Shown: positions 33,515-42,428, numbered from the stretch's first letter. The stretch: DNA of 64,000 nt from Microbacterium timonense (GCF_900292075.1 NZ_OLMV01000003.1:1-64000), one strand, 5' to 3'. Made by a program: numbers and translations. The notes: generated by a model not told the origin, from the letters alone.

Positions 33515-34480
33515 GTGGTGTCCGAGCAACCACTTCTGTCTCGTCTGGATCTCAACCTGCTCGTCGCGCTGGACGCGCTCCTCACCGAACGCAGTGTCAC
33601 GCGCGCGGCGGAGCGCCTGCACCTGAGTCAGCCGGCGCTCAGTGCATCCCTCGCTCGGCTGCGGACGCACTTCAACGACCCCATCCTCGCGCGCCGCGGG
33701 AACACGTACGAGCTCACACCGCTCGCCCTCCGGCTGACCGAGCACACCACCACCGCGCTGGAGGCCGCACGGCGCGTCTTCGAGAGCCAGGCGACGTGGA
33801 GCCCCGGCGAGTCGACGCGCGAGTTCTCCATCTACGGATCGGACTACGGCTTCGCCACCATCGGCAGCGAGGTCTCCCGTCTCGCGGCGGAGGCTGCCCC
33901 CGGCGTGCGGTTCCGCTTCATGCTCCACAACCCGTCGATCGTCGACGATGCGCTCAACCGGCTGCGCGCAGCCGACGGCATGGTCATCCCGCACGGGTAC
34001 CTCGTCGATCTGCCGTTCGCCGACCTCTGGCGCGACGAATGGGTCGTGGTCGCGTCGGAATCCAACGAGCAGATCGGCGGCGGACTCACGATGGACCTCC
34101 TCGGCGACCTGCCCTGGGTCTTCACCTACCAGTCACGTACCGCATTCACCTCCGCGGCCCGTCAGCTCCAGCAGCTCGGCATCGAGCCCCGGGTCGAAGC
34201 GGTCGTCGAGAGCTTCCTCGCGCTGCCCCACTTCATCGCGGGTACGCAGCGGCTCGGCCTGATCCAGGCGGGGCTCGCGCACGTGGTCACGGCGGTCCCC
34301 GGCGTGCGCATCCTCGAAGCGCCCTTCGACCCGACGCCCGTCGTGAACGCGCTGTGGTGGCATCCGGTCCACACCCGCGATCCCGAGCACGCGTGGATGC
34401 GCGGGATCTTCGAACGCGCAGCCGAGCAGGTCTCGGGCCGTCGGTCGACCGGCGGCGCGGAGGCGGTCACGGCGGTCTGA
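33515..34480 (+). CDS. LysR family transcriptional regulator (NodD-like)
   Basis: A 321-residue LysR-type regulator. The N-terminal winged HTH is canonical: LDLNLLVALDALLTERSVTRAAERLHLSQPALSASLARLR within about residues 9-50. The inducer-binding domain follows from about residue 90. The leading LSRLDLNLL and LDALLTERSVTRAAERL wording is typical of the NodD/NahR/LinR subgroup that responds to aromatic or flavonoid ligands. Start GTG at 33515 (or 33518) has GGAGGAG seven bases upstream; an ATG at 33467 lacks a ribosome site. It is divergent from the fused deglycosidase gene across a promoter holding the repeated octamer, and is the best candidate activator of the regulon. Confidence 0.9.
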   Translation: MVSEQPLLSRLDLNLLVALDALLTERSVTRAAERLHLSQPALSASLARLRTHFNDPILARRGNTYELTPLALRLTEHTTTALEAARRVFESQATWSPGESTREFSIYGSDYGFATIGSEVSRLAAEAAPGVRFRFMLHNPSIVDDALNRLRAADGMVIPHGYLVDLPFADLWRDEWVVVASESNEQIGGGLTMDLLGDLPWVFTYQSRTAFTSAARQLQQLGIEPRVEAVVESFLALPHFIAGTQRLGLIQAGLAHVVTAVPGVRILEAPFDPTPVVNALWWHPVHTRDPEHAWMRGIFERAAEQVSGRRSTGGAEAVTAV

Positions 34481-34493
34481 CTCCGCCTGCGCT

Positions 34494-34573
34494 CGAGTGC
34501 ACGACCTGTTCACGAGTGCACGACTCAGCGCCGGATGCAGCCCGTGCACTCGGCGATAAGCCGTGCGCTCGGC
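34494..34573. repeat. Dispersed palindromic repeat (CGAGTGCACGAC family)
   Basis: Two direct copies of CGAGTGCACGAC-like sequence (34494 and about 34513) are followed by the inverted form CCGTGCACTCGG (about 34542) and a diverged copy, just after the LysR stop. It is the same family as the tandem array at 45543-45917. Confidence 0.7.
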
Positions 34574-34640
34574 GTGACGAGGGGTTCGAGTGAGGGCCGG
34601 CGCTTTCGTGGGCGGCGGCGCGGCAGGGCAGAATCGAACA

Positions 34641-35516
34641 ATGGCCGCGCCCGCGCAACTGAACCCCGACCACGCCTGCCTCATCGTGCACGGCAGCGAC
34701 CAGCCCGGAATCGTCGCCGCCGTGTCGGCCATGATCACCCGCATCGGCGGGAACATCGTCGCGTTCGACCAGTACTCCGACGACCCGACCGGCGGGGCGT
34801 ACTTCCAGCGCGTGGTGTTCCACCGCCCGGGATTCGCGGCCGACCGCCCGGTGATCGAGGCCGAGATCGCGCAGACGCTCGCCGGGTTCGAGCTGGAGTG
34901 GTCGCTCACCGACCAGTCCGTACCCAAGCGCATGGCGATCCTCGCCTCGAAGCAGGACCACTGCCTGCTCGATCTGCTGTGGCGTCACCGTCGCGGCGAC
35001 CTGCCCGTCACCATCCCGATGGTGATCTCGAACCACACCACGTCGGCGGAGGACGTGCGTTCGTTCGGCGTGCCGTTCTTCCACGTGCCCTCTGTCGCAG
35101 GCCCCGACAAATCCGCATCCGAGGCGAAGATCGTCGAGCTGCTGAGGGGCAACGTCGACTTCGTCGTGTTGGCGCGGTACATGCAGATCCTGTCGGGCGA
35201 CTTCCTCGCGCAGGTGGGCGTGCCGGTGATCAACATCCACCACTCGTTCCTGCCCGCCTTCATCGGCGCCGAGCCGTACAAGAAGGCCAAGGAGCGCGGG
35301 GTCAAGCTCATCGGCGCGACGTCGCACTACGTGACCGACGACCTCGATGAGGGCCCGATCATCGAGCAGGACACCGTCCGGGTGACCCACGCCGACTCCG
35401 CTGCCGAGCTCGCCCGCCGCGGCGCCGACGTGGAGCGTCAGGTGCTCTCCAGGGCGGTGCTGTGGCATGCCCAGGACCGCGTGATCCGCCACGGGAACCA
35501 CACCATCGTCTTCTGA
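34641..35516 (+). CDS. purU: Formyltetrahydrofolate deformylase
   Basis: A 291-residue PurU enzyme, which hydrolyses 10-formyl-THF to formate and THF. An ACT regulatory domain occupies about residues 8-90 (CLIVHGSDQPGIVAAVSAMI). The formyltransferase-fold catalytic domain follows with the active-site sequence INIHHSFLPAF and the later DDLDEGPIIEQD Asp. Length and motif order match standard PurU. Start ATG at 34641 is chosen because the ACT domain begins just after it. It is a housekeeping C1 gene embedded between catabolic clusters and convergent with the IclR gene. It could balance C1 units if methoxy groups are removed from aromatics, but this is only a guess. Confidence 0.95.
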   Translation: MAAPAQLNPDHACLIVHGSDQPGIVAAVSAMITRIGGNIVAFDQYSDDPTGGAYFQRVVFHRPGFAADRPVIEAEIAQTLAGFELEWSLTDQSVPKRMAILASKQDHCLLDLLWRHRRGDLPVTIPMVISNHTTSAEDVRSFGVPFFHVPSVAGPDKSASEAKIVELLRGNVDFVVLARYMQILSGDFLAQVGVPVINIHHSFLPAFIGAEPYKKAKERGVKLIGATSHYVTDDLDEGPIIEQDTVRVTHADSAAELARRGADVERQVLSRAVLWHAQDRVIRHGNHTIVF

Positions 35517-35545
35517 GCCGGATGTCGCGGGCCGGCGGCGCGTGC

Positions 35546-36340
35546 TCAGACCAGGCGCAGCTCGGCGTCGATCGCCGCCGCAGTCCGGCGCAGCGGCGGC
35601 AGGTACTGCTCCATCACGTGCTCCACGGTGTCGCGGGTGGCGCTCGTCGATACGTTCACCGCGGCGACGACGTCCCCGCGGCGGTCGTGCAGCGGCACGG
35701 CGACCGAGCGCAGCCCGGGCTCGAGCTCGCCGTCCACGAGCGCCCAGCCCTGCTCCCGCACGCGGGCGAGCTCGCCACGCAGGGCGTCGGCCGTCGTCAG
35801 CGTGCGCTCGGTGAGGGAGGGGAGAGCGGATGCCTCGAGCAGCTCGCCGAGCGCGGCATCCGGCATCCCGGCCAGCAGCACGCGCCCCATCGACGTCGCG
35901 AAGGCGGGGAACCGCGTGCCGATCGTGATGCGCACGCTCATGATGCGACGCGTCGGAACGCGGGCGATGTAGACGATGTCGCCGCCGTCGAGGACGGCCG
36001 CCGACACGCTCTCATCCACCTCGCGCGAGAGCCGTTCCAGATGCGGCTGCACGATCTCGGGGATCGAGAGCGCGGAGAGGTAGCTGAACCCGAGTTCGAG
36101 GACACGCGGGGTGAGCGTGTACGTGCGGCCGACGGCTGTGGGCGACCCGGAGCCGCGGAGGTAGCCCTCCTGTTCCAGGGTGCGCAGGAACCGGCCTGCG
36201 GCCGCGCGCGTGATGCCGGCCCGGCGGGCGACCTCGCTCAGCGTCAGCTCGGGGTGCTCGGCGTCGAACGCGCGGATGACGGCGAGCCCGCGCACCAGCG
36301 ACTGCACGGTGTCGTTGGCGCGGTCCGCGGCTTCGGTCAC
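35546..36340 (-). CDS. IclR family transcriptional regulator of pcaIJF
   Basis: A 264-residue IclR-type regulator. The N-terminal winged helix reads LTLSEVARRAGITRAAAGRFLRTL (about residues 33-56). The effector domain contains VLDGGDIVYIARVP and the closing VAAVNVSTSAT. The start is GTG at 36340. It lies 28 bp after pcaF on the same strand and is probably the last gene of a pcaI-pcaJ-pcaF-regulator operon. It resembles PcaR/PcaU/CatR-type IclR proteins that respond to protocatechuate or beta-ketoadipate. The inverted repeat at 39032-39046 before pcaI is a candidate binding site. Confidence 0.88.
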   Translation of the reverse strand: MTEAADRANDTVQSLVRGLAVIRAFDAEHPELTLSEVARRAGITRAAAGRFLRTLEQEGYLRGSGSPTAVGRTYTLTPRVLELGFSYLSALSIPEIVQPHLERLSREVDESVSAAVLDGGDIVYIARVPTRRIMSVRITIGTRFPAFATSMGRVLLAGMPDAALGELLEASALPSLTERTLTTADALRGELARVREQGWALVDGELEPGLRSVAVPLHDRRGDVVAAVNVSTSATRDTVEHVMEQYLPPLRRTAAAIDAELRLV

Positions 36341-36368
36341 CGGCTCACCCTATCGATCGTGCCGCCGG

Positions 36369-37541
36369 TCACCGCTCCAGCACGACCGCCAGGCCCTGGC
36401 CGACGCCGATGCAGATGGCCGCCACGGCGACACCGCCGCCGCGGCGTGCCAGTTCGTGCGCCGCGTGGCCGATGATGCGCCCGCCCGAAGCACCGAGCGG
36501 GTGCCCGATCGCCAGGGCACCGCCGTGGATGTTCACGCGCTCGGGGTCGAGATCCGGCCAGCCCTGGATGTCGGCCAGCGACTGCGACGCGAACGCCTCG
36601 TTGAGCTCGACCAGGTCGACGTCGGCCCACGTGCGTCCGGCGCGGGCGAGCGCCTTGTTCGCCGCCTCGATCGGGGCCAGCGGGAAGTGGTCGGGGTCGA
36701 CGCCGTGGGCCGCCCGGGCCGTGATGCGGGCGAGCGGCTCGCCCGGCAGGGCCCCCTCGCGGCCCAGCAGCACCGCCGAGGCGCCGTCGTTGATGGGCGA
36801 GGAGTTGCCGGCCGTCACACTTCCCTCGCCGTCCGCGGCGAACAGCGCCTTCAGGCCCGCGAGCTTCTCGACCGAGGTGTCGTCGCGGATGCCTTCGTCG
36901 CGGGGCAGTTCCGCCCCCGGCACCTGCACGATCTCGTCGTCGTAGATGCCGTCGGCCCACGCACGCGCGGCCAGGCGATGCGAGCGCACGGCGAACTCGT
37001 CCTGCGCCTGGCGGGAGATGCCGCCCTCGCGCGCGATCAGCTCGGCCGACTCGCCGTTGGAGATCGTCCAGTGCTTCGGCAGCTTCGGGTTCGTCATGCG
37101 CCACCCGATCGAGGTGTTCCACAGCGTCTGGTTGCCGACGCTGGGCCACGGGCGCGGCGACTTCTCCACGACGAACGGCGCACGGCTCATCGACTCGACG
37201 CCGCCGGCGAGCACGATGTCGGCGTCGCCCGCGTCGATCGCGCGCGAACCCTGGATCACCGCTTCGACCGACGAGGCGCACAGGCGGTTGACCGTCACGC
37301 CGGTCACCGTCGTGGGGAACCCGGCCAGCAGGGCGCCCATCCGCGCCACGTTGCGGTTGTCCTCCCCCGCCTGGTTGGCGTCGCCGAAGATCACGTCGTC
37401 GATGCGCGCGGGGTCGAGGCCGGTCCGCTCGATGGTCGCCTTCATCACGACGGCGGCCAGGTCGTCGGGTCGCACCCCCGACAGGGCGCCGCCCGCCCGC
37501 CCGAAGGGAGTGCGGACCGCGTCGTACACGTAGGTGGCCAT
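36369..37541 (-). CDS. pcaF: Beta-ketoadipyl-CoA thiolase
   Basis: A 390-residue type II thiolase that cleaves 3-oxoadipyl-CoA to succinyl-CoA and acetyl-CoA, the last step of the beta-ketoadipate pathway. It starts MATYVYDAVRTPFGRAGGAL. The nucleophilic Cys lies in VNRLCASSVEAV, the His base in GHPLGASGGRI and the second Cys in AICIGVGQG. It follows the CoA-transferase subunit genes with a 1-base gap, which settles the pathway assignment over a general acetyl-CoA acetyltransferase. Confidence 0.94.
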   Translation of the reverse strand: MATYVYDAVRTPFGRAGGALSGVRPDDLAAVVMKATIERTGLDPARIDDVIFGDANQAGEDNRNVARMGALLAGFPTTVTGVTVNRLCASSVEAVIQGSRAIDAGDADIVLAGGVESMSRAPFVVEKSPRPWPSVGNQTLWNTSIGWRMTNPKLPKHWTISNGESAELIAREGGISRQAQDEFAVRSHRLAARAWADGIYDDEIVQVPGAELPRDEGIRDDTSVEKLAGLKALFAADGEGSVTAGNSSPINDGASAVLLGREGALPGEPLARITARAAHGVDPDHFPLAPIEAANKALARAGRTWADVDLVELNEAFASQSLADIQGWPDLDPERVNIHGGALAIGHPLGASGGRIIGHAAHELARRGGGVAVAAICIGVGQGLAVVLER

Positions 37542-37542
37542 G

Positions 37543-38229
37543 TCAGTGTCCTTCCGGGATGCCGGCGGTCTCAGCATCCTGCAATTCCAATCCGGTGAGC
37601 TGGGCGAGAAGCTCGATGGTGTTGTCGCCGAACGCCTCGCGCACCGCGAAGCCGTCGGGTGTGACGTCGAAGACCGCGTGGTCGGTGTAGACGCGCGTGA
37701 CGCACCCGACACCGGTGAGGGGGTAGGTGCACGCCTCGACCAGCTTGGACTCGCCCGTCTTGGTGAGGAGGTCTGTCATGACGTACACGTTCTTGGCGCC
37801 GATCGCGAGGTCCATTGCCCCGCCGACCGCCGGGATGGCGCCCGGGGCGCCGGTCGACCAGTTCGCGAGGTCGCCGGTCTGCGAGACCTGGAACGCCCCG
37901 AGCACGCAGACGTCGAGATGGCCGCCGCGCATCATGCCGAACGAATCGGCGTGGTGGAAGTACGCCGCGCCGGGCAGAGCGGTCACCGGCTGCTTGCCCG
38001 CGTTGATGAGGTCGGGGTCGATGCGCCCGGCCTCGGGTGAGGGGCCCATGCCGAGCATGCCGTTCTCGGTGTGCAGGATGATCTCCTGATCGGCCGGCAG
38101 GTAGTCGGCGACGAGCGTCGGCGCGCCGATGCCGAGGTTCACGTACGAGCCCTCGGGGATGTCCTGGGCGATGCGTGCGGCCAGCTGCTCTCGCGTGATG
38201 CGCGTCGCGTGCTGCGTCTCGGTGCTCAC
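37543..38229 (-). CDS. pcaJ: 3-oxoadipate CoA-transferase subunit B
   Basis: A 228-residue CoA-transferase beta subunit (SCOT family). The active-site Glu lies in the conserved ILHTENGMLGMGP segment (about residues 51-63), and the glycine-rich SYVNLGIGAPTLVADYL precedes it. It transfers CoA from succinyl-CoA to 3-oxoadipate together with PcaI. The start is GTG at 38229, overlapping the pcaI stop by 4 bp. ScoB is the alternative name for related acetoacetate enzymes, but the downstream pcaF supports the 3-oxoadipate role. Confidence 0.92.
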   Translation of the reverse strand: MSTETQHATRITREQLAARIAQDIPEGSYVNLGIGAPTLVADYLPADQEIILHTENGMLGMGPSPEAGRIDPDLINAGKQPVTALPGAAYFHHADSFGMMRGGHLDVCVLGAFQVSQTGDLANWSTGAPGAIPAVGGAMDLAIGAKNVYVMTDLLTKTGESKLVEACTYPLTGVGCVTRVYTDHAVFDVTPDGFAVREAFGDNTIELLAQLTGLELQDAETAGIPEGH

Positions 38230-39014
38230 TGACCGGCCTCCTTGCTGGTCGCTGATCCGCTCCCGGCCGCAGAGCCCGTCGAAGCGCCGGGGAGCGGGCG
38301 GCCCTCGATGTCCACGCCCCCGACGAAGACGCCGTCGTCCAGCCAGGCCCGCTCGCCCACCGCGACGACGCGGTCGACGAAGATACCCGGGGTGACGACC
38401 GTCTCGGGATCCAGCGAACCGAGCGGCACCAGTTCGTCGACCTGCACGATCGTCGTGGTCGCGGCCGCGGCCATGATCGGACCGAAGTTGCGAGCCGTCT
38501 CACGGTAGACGAGGTTGCCCCATCGGTCGGCACGGTAGGCGCTGACCAGTGCGACGTCGGCCTTGATGGGATACTCCAGCGCGTAGAGCCTTCCGTCGAT
38601 CTCGCGGATCTCCTTGCCCTCGGCCAGCTGCGTGCCGACGCCGGTCGGCGAGAAGAAGGCGCCGATGCCGGCACCCGCCGCGCGGATGCGCTCGGCGAGA
38701 TTGCCCTGCGGCACGAGCTCGAGTTCGATCTCCCCCGCGCGGTACAGGCCGTCGAACACCCACGAGTCGTGCTGGCGCGGGAACGAGCACAGGATCTTGC
38801 GCACGCGCTTCTTGGCCAGCAGCGCCGCCAGCCCGACATCGCCGTTGCCCGCGTTGTTGTTGATGATCGTCAGGTCGGTCGCGCCCTGCGCGATGAGCGC
38901 ATCGATCAGCTCGACCGGCTGCCCTGCTCGGCCGAAGCCGCCGATCATGATGGTCGCGCCGTCGCGGATGCCCGAGACGGCCTCCTCGACGGAGCCGACG
39001 GTCTTGTCGATCAC
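38226..39014 (-). CDS. pcaI: 3-oxoadipate CoA-transferase subunit A
   Basis: A 262-residue CoA-transferase alpha subunit. The CoA-binding glycine motif IMIGGFGRAGQPVELIDAL appears at about residues 21-40 and NNNAGNGDVGLAALL follows. The start is GTG at 39014 with GAGGAG seven bases upstream. It is the first gene of the pcaIJF-iclR operon, about 20-30 bp after a perfect GTTCGC/GCGAAC inverted repeat that may bind the operon's IclR protein. Length and motifs are normal for the family. Confidence 0.92.
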   Translation of the reverse strand: MIDKTVGSVEEAVSGIRDGATIMIGGFGRAGQPVELIDALIAQGATDLTIINNNAGNGDVGLAALLAKKRVRKILCSFPRQHDSWVFDGLYRAGEIELELVPQGNLAERIRAAGAGIGAFFSPTGVGTQLAEGKEIREIDGRLYALEYPIKADVALVSAYRADRWGNLVYRETARNFGPIMAAAATTTIVQVDELVPLGSLDPETVVTPGIFVDRVVAVGERAWLDDGVFVGGVDIEGRPLPGASTGSAAGSGSATSKEAGQ

Positions 39015-39031
39015 GTGGTGACTCCTCGGTT

Positions 39032-39046
39032 GTTCGCTGTGCGAAC
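39032..39046. promoter_or_regulatory. Inverted repeat upstream of pcaIJF, candidate IclR operator
   Basis: Perfect 6-bp arms GTTCGC and GCGAAC flank TGT, 18 bp before the pcaI start. Position and symmetry suit a repressor site; binding by the operon's IclR protein is inferred. Confidence 0.5.
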
Positions 39047-39150
39047 GTGCGTACGCTCTGCGACCAGTTTACGCCGCGTCGTGTGGCGCGGCAACCCCGG
39101 CGCGCGCCCGACGGGCGGTCGGCAGACGCAGCGGGGCGGTTCAGGTGTCG

Positions 39151-39187
39151 CGACACGCGGCATCCCCGGCGCCGTTACCGCGTGTCG
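39151..39187. other. Stem-loop in the pcaI-hydrolase gap
   Basis: Perfect 10-bp arms CGACACGCGG (39151-39160) and CCGCGTGTCG (39178-39187) with a 17-base loop. It lies in the 290-bp gene-free stretch 39015-39304 upstream of pcaI. Apart from this, the operator and the terminator, I see nothing there. Confidence 0.4.
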
Positions 39188-39244
39188 TGACCCCCGAACG
39201 GGCCCATCCTCGCAAGCGAGGCACGCGGGCGCCCGACGGACGCG

Positions 39245-39284
39245 GCGGGGCGGCATCCTTTCCAGAGAACGGATGCCGCCCCGC
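39245..39284. terminator. Terminator after secreted hydrolase gene
   Basis: Perfect 14-bp arms GCGGGGCGGCATCC (39245-39258) and GGATGCCGCCCCGC (39271-39284) with a 12-base loop, 20 bp after the stop of the minus-strand hydrolase gene. Confidence 0.8.
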
Positions 39285-39304
39285 GACGTCGGCGCGGGCG
39301 CCGG

Positions 39305-40669
39305 TCAGCGACGACCCTCGCGGTCGCCCAGGAACTCGCCGGGCTGCGTCGCGACGAACGCGGAGCCGCTGTCGTCGAGTGATGCCGCCAGCCGGTTCAT
39401 CACGGTCGCCGAGCTGCCCGACCAGTGGCCGGATTCCACCCGCTGCTGGAGCACCTCGATGCCGGCGGCGATCTCGGCGGCGGTGAAGCTGCAGTGTCCG
39501 ACACGGTCGACGAAGAACTGGCGAAGCAGGCTCGCATCGTGCGCCCCGCGCACATCCTCGGCGTACTCCTGCTCGACCTGCACCGGTGCCAGCACGTCGT
39601 CGAGGGTGTGGAGGGTGACGACGGGCATCTGCAGGTCGCCGGTGAGACCCGACGACGCGCGCAGCGTCTCGACCGAGCCGGGATCCGCCGTGACATCGGC
39701 GGTCCGCGTCAGCGTCGCGAGGTCCGCCTTCAGGTCGAGCCCCGCCTCCCGGTAGAGCTGGGCGACCAGCGCGCGATCCTCCGACTGCGCCAAGAGCTTG
39801 CCGTAGTCCACTCCGACGTTCCAGGTCGCGTTGCCGCCCGCGGTCGACTCGATGTCGAAGCGCCCCGGGGTGACGAAGCCGATCGTTCCGAGCAGCTGCG
39901 TGTAGAGCGAGTCCTGCCGGGCGGCGGCATCCTTCGTCGCCTCGGCCTCGGTCACCCCGTCGGAGAGGTGGAAGAGCGCTGCGGCGAGCGCGACGCGCGC
40001 CCGCCCCTCGGGCGTCTGCTGACCCGCCTGCACGGCAGCGGTCAGCGCGGCCGAGGTCGCGAACGCGTCGTCGAGCGTCGCGTAGCCCTCGATCTGCAGG
40101 TCCTGACCGGCCAGCAGCTGCTCGATCGCGTGGGAGCCGTCGAGCTGATAGTTGTTCAGATCCACCCCGCCTTCCATCAGCCCGCACGTCGGCATCGCGC
40201 CCTCGATGACATCGCCCGCCGACTCGGCGATCCGCCCGGTCACCAGCCCGCCCATCGAGGTGCCGTAGGCGAGGATGTGCTCCGGGTCCAGCCCGGTCTG
40301 CTCGAGCATGGCGTCGAGCGACTGCAGCTGGTCGTCGACGGCCGTCGGCACCGCCCAGCCGCTGGCGGCGTACGACGACCCCACCAGGGCGTAGCCACGC
40401 TCGAGCAGCAGCGCCTTCGTGTCGTCGTCCGGGGCGACGGATGCCGGATTCCCCGGCACGAACGAGGGGCGATAACCGTGGCTGTACAGCAGCACGGTGC
40501 CGTTCCAGTCCGCGGGCACCGACGCGAGCCAGGTGGTGCCGTTGCCGAGCGAGCCGGAATACTCGCCGATTGCATCGGCCATGGCCGGCGGGGCGACCAG
40601 CCCCGCCGAGAGGGCGGCGCCGGCGACGGCGGCGACCGCGAGAGTGCGGATTCGAGCGCGTGGGGACAT
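39305..40669 (-). CDS. Secreted alpha/beta hydrolase (serine esterase-like), copy 1
   Basis: A 454-residue exported protein. A Sec signal peptide (RARIRTLAVAAVAGAALSAG, cleavage likely near APPAMADA) precedes an alpha/beta-hydrolase fold. The nucleophile elbow is YGTSMGGL with Ser138; candidate acid and base are Asp357/358 (LHTLDDVLAP) and His392 (RVGHCSF). It is a paralogue of the protein at 57042-58400, sharing ADWNGTVLLYSHGY-like and QQTPEGRARVALAA-like blocks. No known enzyme name can be assigned. An esterase releasing aromatic acids from plant material would fit the surrounding pca genes, but this is inference. It is transcribed alone, with a terminator behind it. Confidence 0.82.
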   Translation of the reverse strand: MSPRARIRTLAVAAVAGAALSAGLVAPPAMADAIGEYSGSLGNGTTWLASVPADWNGTVLLYSHGYRPSFVPGNPASVAPDDDTKALLLERGYALVGSSYAASGWAVPTAVDDQLQSLDAMLEQTGLDPEHILAYGTSMGGLVTGRIAESAGDVIEGAMPTCGLMEGGVDLNNYQLDGSHAIEQLLAGQDLQIEGYATLDDAFATSAALTAAVQAGQQTPEGRARVALAAALFHLSDGVTEAEATKDAAARQDSLYTQLLGTIGFVTPGRFDIESTAGGNATWNVGVDYGKLLAQSEDRALVAQLYREAGLDLKADLATLTRTADVTADPGSVETLRASSGLTGDLQMPVVTLHTLDDVLAPVQVEQEYAEDVRGAHDASLLRQFFVDRVGHCSFTAAEIAAGIEVLQQRVESGHWSGSSATVMNRLAASLDDSGSAFVATQPGEFLGDREGRR

Positions 40670-40753
40670 GGGGACGGTCCTTCCGTTGTCATCGTCGACA
40701 CGGGCGCCGTCGTCGATGAGGGCACCCAGGACCATTATCAAGTTTCCTGGTGA

Positions 40754-41200
40754 TCAATCAACGGGTGCCGAGGATTCCTCCAGGGCTCTGCGGGCATCCT
40801 GCAGCCATCGGCTCAGCTGTCGTCGCTCGCCGGCCGACAGGGCGGCGAACGCCTCGTCCTCGATGCGGCCGACATCGGCCCGGCACGCCGCCAGCAGCTC
40901 GGTACCCGCGCGACTGAGCGAGATCGTCAGGCGTCGGCGATTGCGCGGGTCACGGGCGCGCTCGATGAGGCCGGCGTCGCCCAGCACGCGCACGATGCCG
41001 TCCATCGCCTGCGCCGAGACGAACGAGTGCCGAGCCAGCTGCGCGGAGCTCATTCCCGGATGCTGCTCCAGCACGGTGAGAGCGGTGTACTGCGTGACGG
41101 TGATCCCGTGCGGGCGGACGACGGCGTCCAGGCGGCCGCGCACCGCGAGCTCCACCTGCTTCACCTGATAGAGGATGCGGGGCGCGTGATCGGCCGTCAT
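40754..41200 (-). CDS. MarR family transcriptional regulator
   Basis: A 148-residue MarR-type winged-helix protein. The HTH region GMSSAQLARHSFVSAQAMDGIVRVL and the wing ARDPRNRRRLTISLSRAG (about residues 83-100) are clear. It lies 38 bp after pcaC on the same strand, so it may be co-transcribed with pcaHGBDC, or it may regulate the secreted hydrolase downstream. MarR proteins in aromatic clusters usually bind phenolic acids or their CoA esters; the ligand here is unknown. Confidence 0.88.
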   Translation of the reverse strand: MTADHAPRILYQVKQVELAVRGRLDAVVRPHGITVTQYTALTVLEQHPGMSSAQLARHSFVSAQAMDGIVRVLGDAGLIERARDPRNRRRLTISLSRAGTELLAACRADVGRIEDEAFAALSAGERRQLSRWLQDARRALEESSAPVD

Positions 41201-41238
41201 GCGGCGCCCCGGTCCGTCATGCGATGAAGCCTACGGGC

Positions 41239-41637
41239 TCACTCCCCGGCGAACACGTCCGTGGCGATGCGGAACGCCGTATTGGCGGCGGGGACGCCGC
41301 AATAGATGGCGGACTGGAGGATGACCTCCTTGATCTCGTCGACGGTCAGGCCGTTGCGGAGGGCCGCGCGCAGATGCATCGCCAGCTCCTCGTGATGGCC
41401 GAGCGCGATGAGCGCGGTGAGGACGGCCACCGAGCGCGAGCGGCGGTCCAGTCCCGGCCGCGACCACACATCGCCCCACGCCACGCGGGTGATGAAGTCC
41501 TGGAAGTCCGCGGTCAGCTCGGTCGTGCCGGCGACGGCGCGATCGACGTGGGCGTCCGACAGCACCTCGCGGCGCACCATCATGCCCTGGTCGTAGCGCT
41601 CCTCGTCGGTGAGGCCCTCGCCGTCCGGCCGCGTCAC
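41239..41637 (-). CDS. pcaC: 4-carboxymuconolactone decarboxylase
   Basis: A 132-residue protein of the CMD/AhpD-like fold. Conserved blocks are FITRVAWGDVWSRPGLDRRSRS, GHHEELAMHLRAALRNGL and EVILQSAIYCGVPAANTAF, as in PcaC. It converts 4-carboxymuconolactone to 3-oxoadipate enol-lactone. The start is GTG at 41637, overlapping the pcaD stop by 4 bp. PcaC and PcaD are fused (PcaL) in many actinobacteria, but here they are separate, translationally coupled cistrons. Confidence 0.92.
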   Translation of the reverse strand: MTRPDGEGLTDEERYDQGMMVRREVLSDAHVDRAVAGTTELTADFQDFITRVAWGDVWSRPGLDRRSRSVAVLTALIALGHHEELAMHLRAALRNGLTVDEIKEVILQSAIYCGVPAANTAFRIATDVFAGE

Positions 41638-42428
41638 GCCGCACGCTCCGCAGCAGTCGTGCCGAAGAACTCGAGCAGGGTCCGGGCCGTCGCGGCCGGG
41701 TCGTCGGCGGGAGGCAGGTGCGCGGCATCCGAGATCCCAACCGCCTGCCCTCGCTGCACGCCGTCGGCGATCTCGCGAGCGGATGCCTCGGGGGTGACGC
41801 CGTCGTGATCGCCCCACACGGCGAGCACGGGCGCGGCGATCTCGCCCAGGCGGTCGCGCACGTCGAAGGCGGCGAGGGCTTCGCAGCACAGCGCGTAGCT
41901 CTCGTCGTCGACCTCCTGCAGCACACGCAGCATGCGCCCCGTGAGGTCGGGGTCGCGCGCGATGGTGTCGGGGGCGTACCAGCGCTGAGCCGAACCCACG
42001 ACGAGGCTGGAGGTGCTCTGCGCCCGCACCTGGGCGGCGCGGTCGTGCCAGCCCTGCGGCTCGCCGATGGCCGCACCGGAGCAGATGATGGCGGCGGCGG
42101 TGACCCGGTCGGGGTGTCGCAGCAGCAGCTCGAGGCCCACACAGCCGCCGAACGACACCCCGGCGTAGTGGAAGGGTCCGTCGACGGCGGCAGCGACGGC
42201 GTCGGCGACGTCCGCCATCGTGAACGAGTCGGTCGCGGGTGCGGCGGCGCCGTGGCCGGGCAGGTCCCACGCCACCACCCGGTACTGCGCGGCGAGCGCG
42301 GGGATCACCCGGTCCCACAGCAGGGTGGAGGTGCCCAGCGACGGGCCGAGCAGGAGCAGCGGCGCGTCGGTGTCTGAGCTCGTCGAACCTCCGACGGGCG
42401 CGGCGAGGGCGATGGCGGGGATGGTCAC
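41634..42428 (-). CDS. pcaD: 3-oxoadipate enol-lactonase
   Basis: A 264-residue alpha/beta hydrolase. The oxyanion and nucleophile regions are LLLGPSLGTSTLLWD and YAGVSFGGCVGLELL (Ser near residue 94). The acid is in VWGDHDGVTP and the base in SDAAHLPPADDP. It hydrolyses 3-oxoadipate enol-lactone to 3-oxoadipate. The start is GTG at 42428 (MTIPAIAL), overlapping the pcaB stop by 4 bp. Gene order in pcaHGBDC removes most doubt about the specific function. Confidence 0.92.
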   Translation of the reverse strand: MTIPAIALAAPVGGSTSSDTDAPLLLLGPSLGTSTLLWDRVIPALAAQYRVVAWDLPGHGAAAPATDSFTMADVADAVAAAVDGPFHYAGVSFGGCVGLELLLRHPDRVTAAAIICSGAAIGEPQGWHDRAAQVRAQSTSSLVVGSAQRWYAPDTIARDPDLTGRMLRVLQEVDDESYALCCEALAAFDVRDRLGEIAAPVLAVWGDHDGVTPEASAREIADGVQRGQAVGISDAAHLPPADDPAATARTLLEFFGTTAAERAA

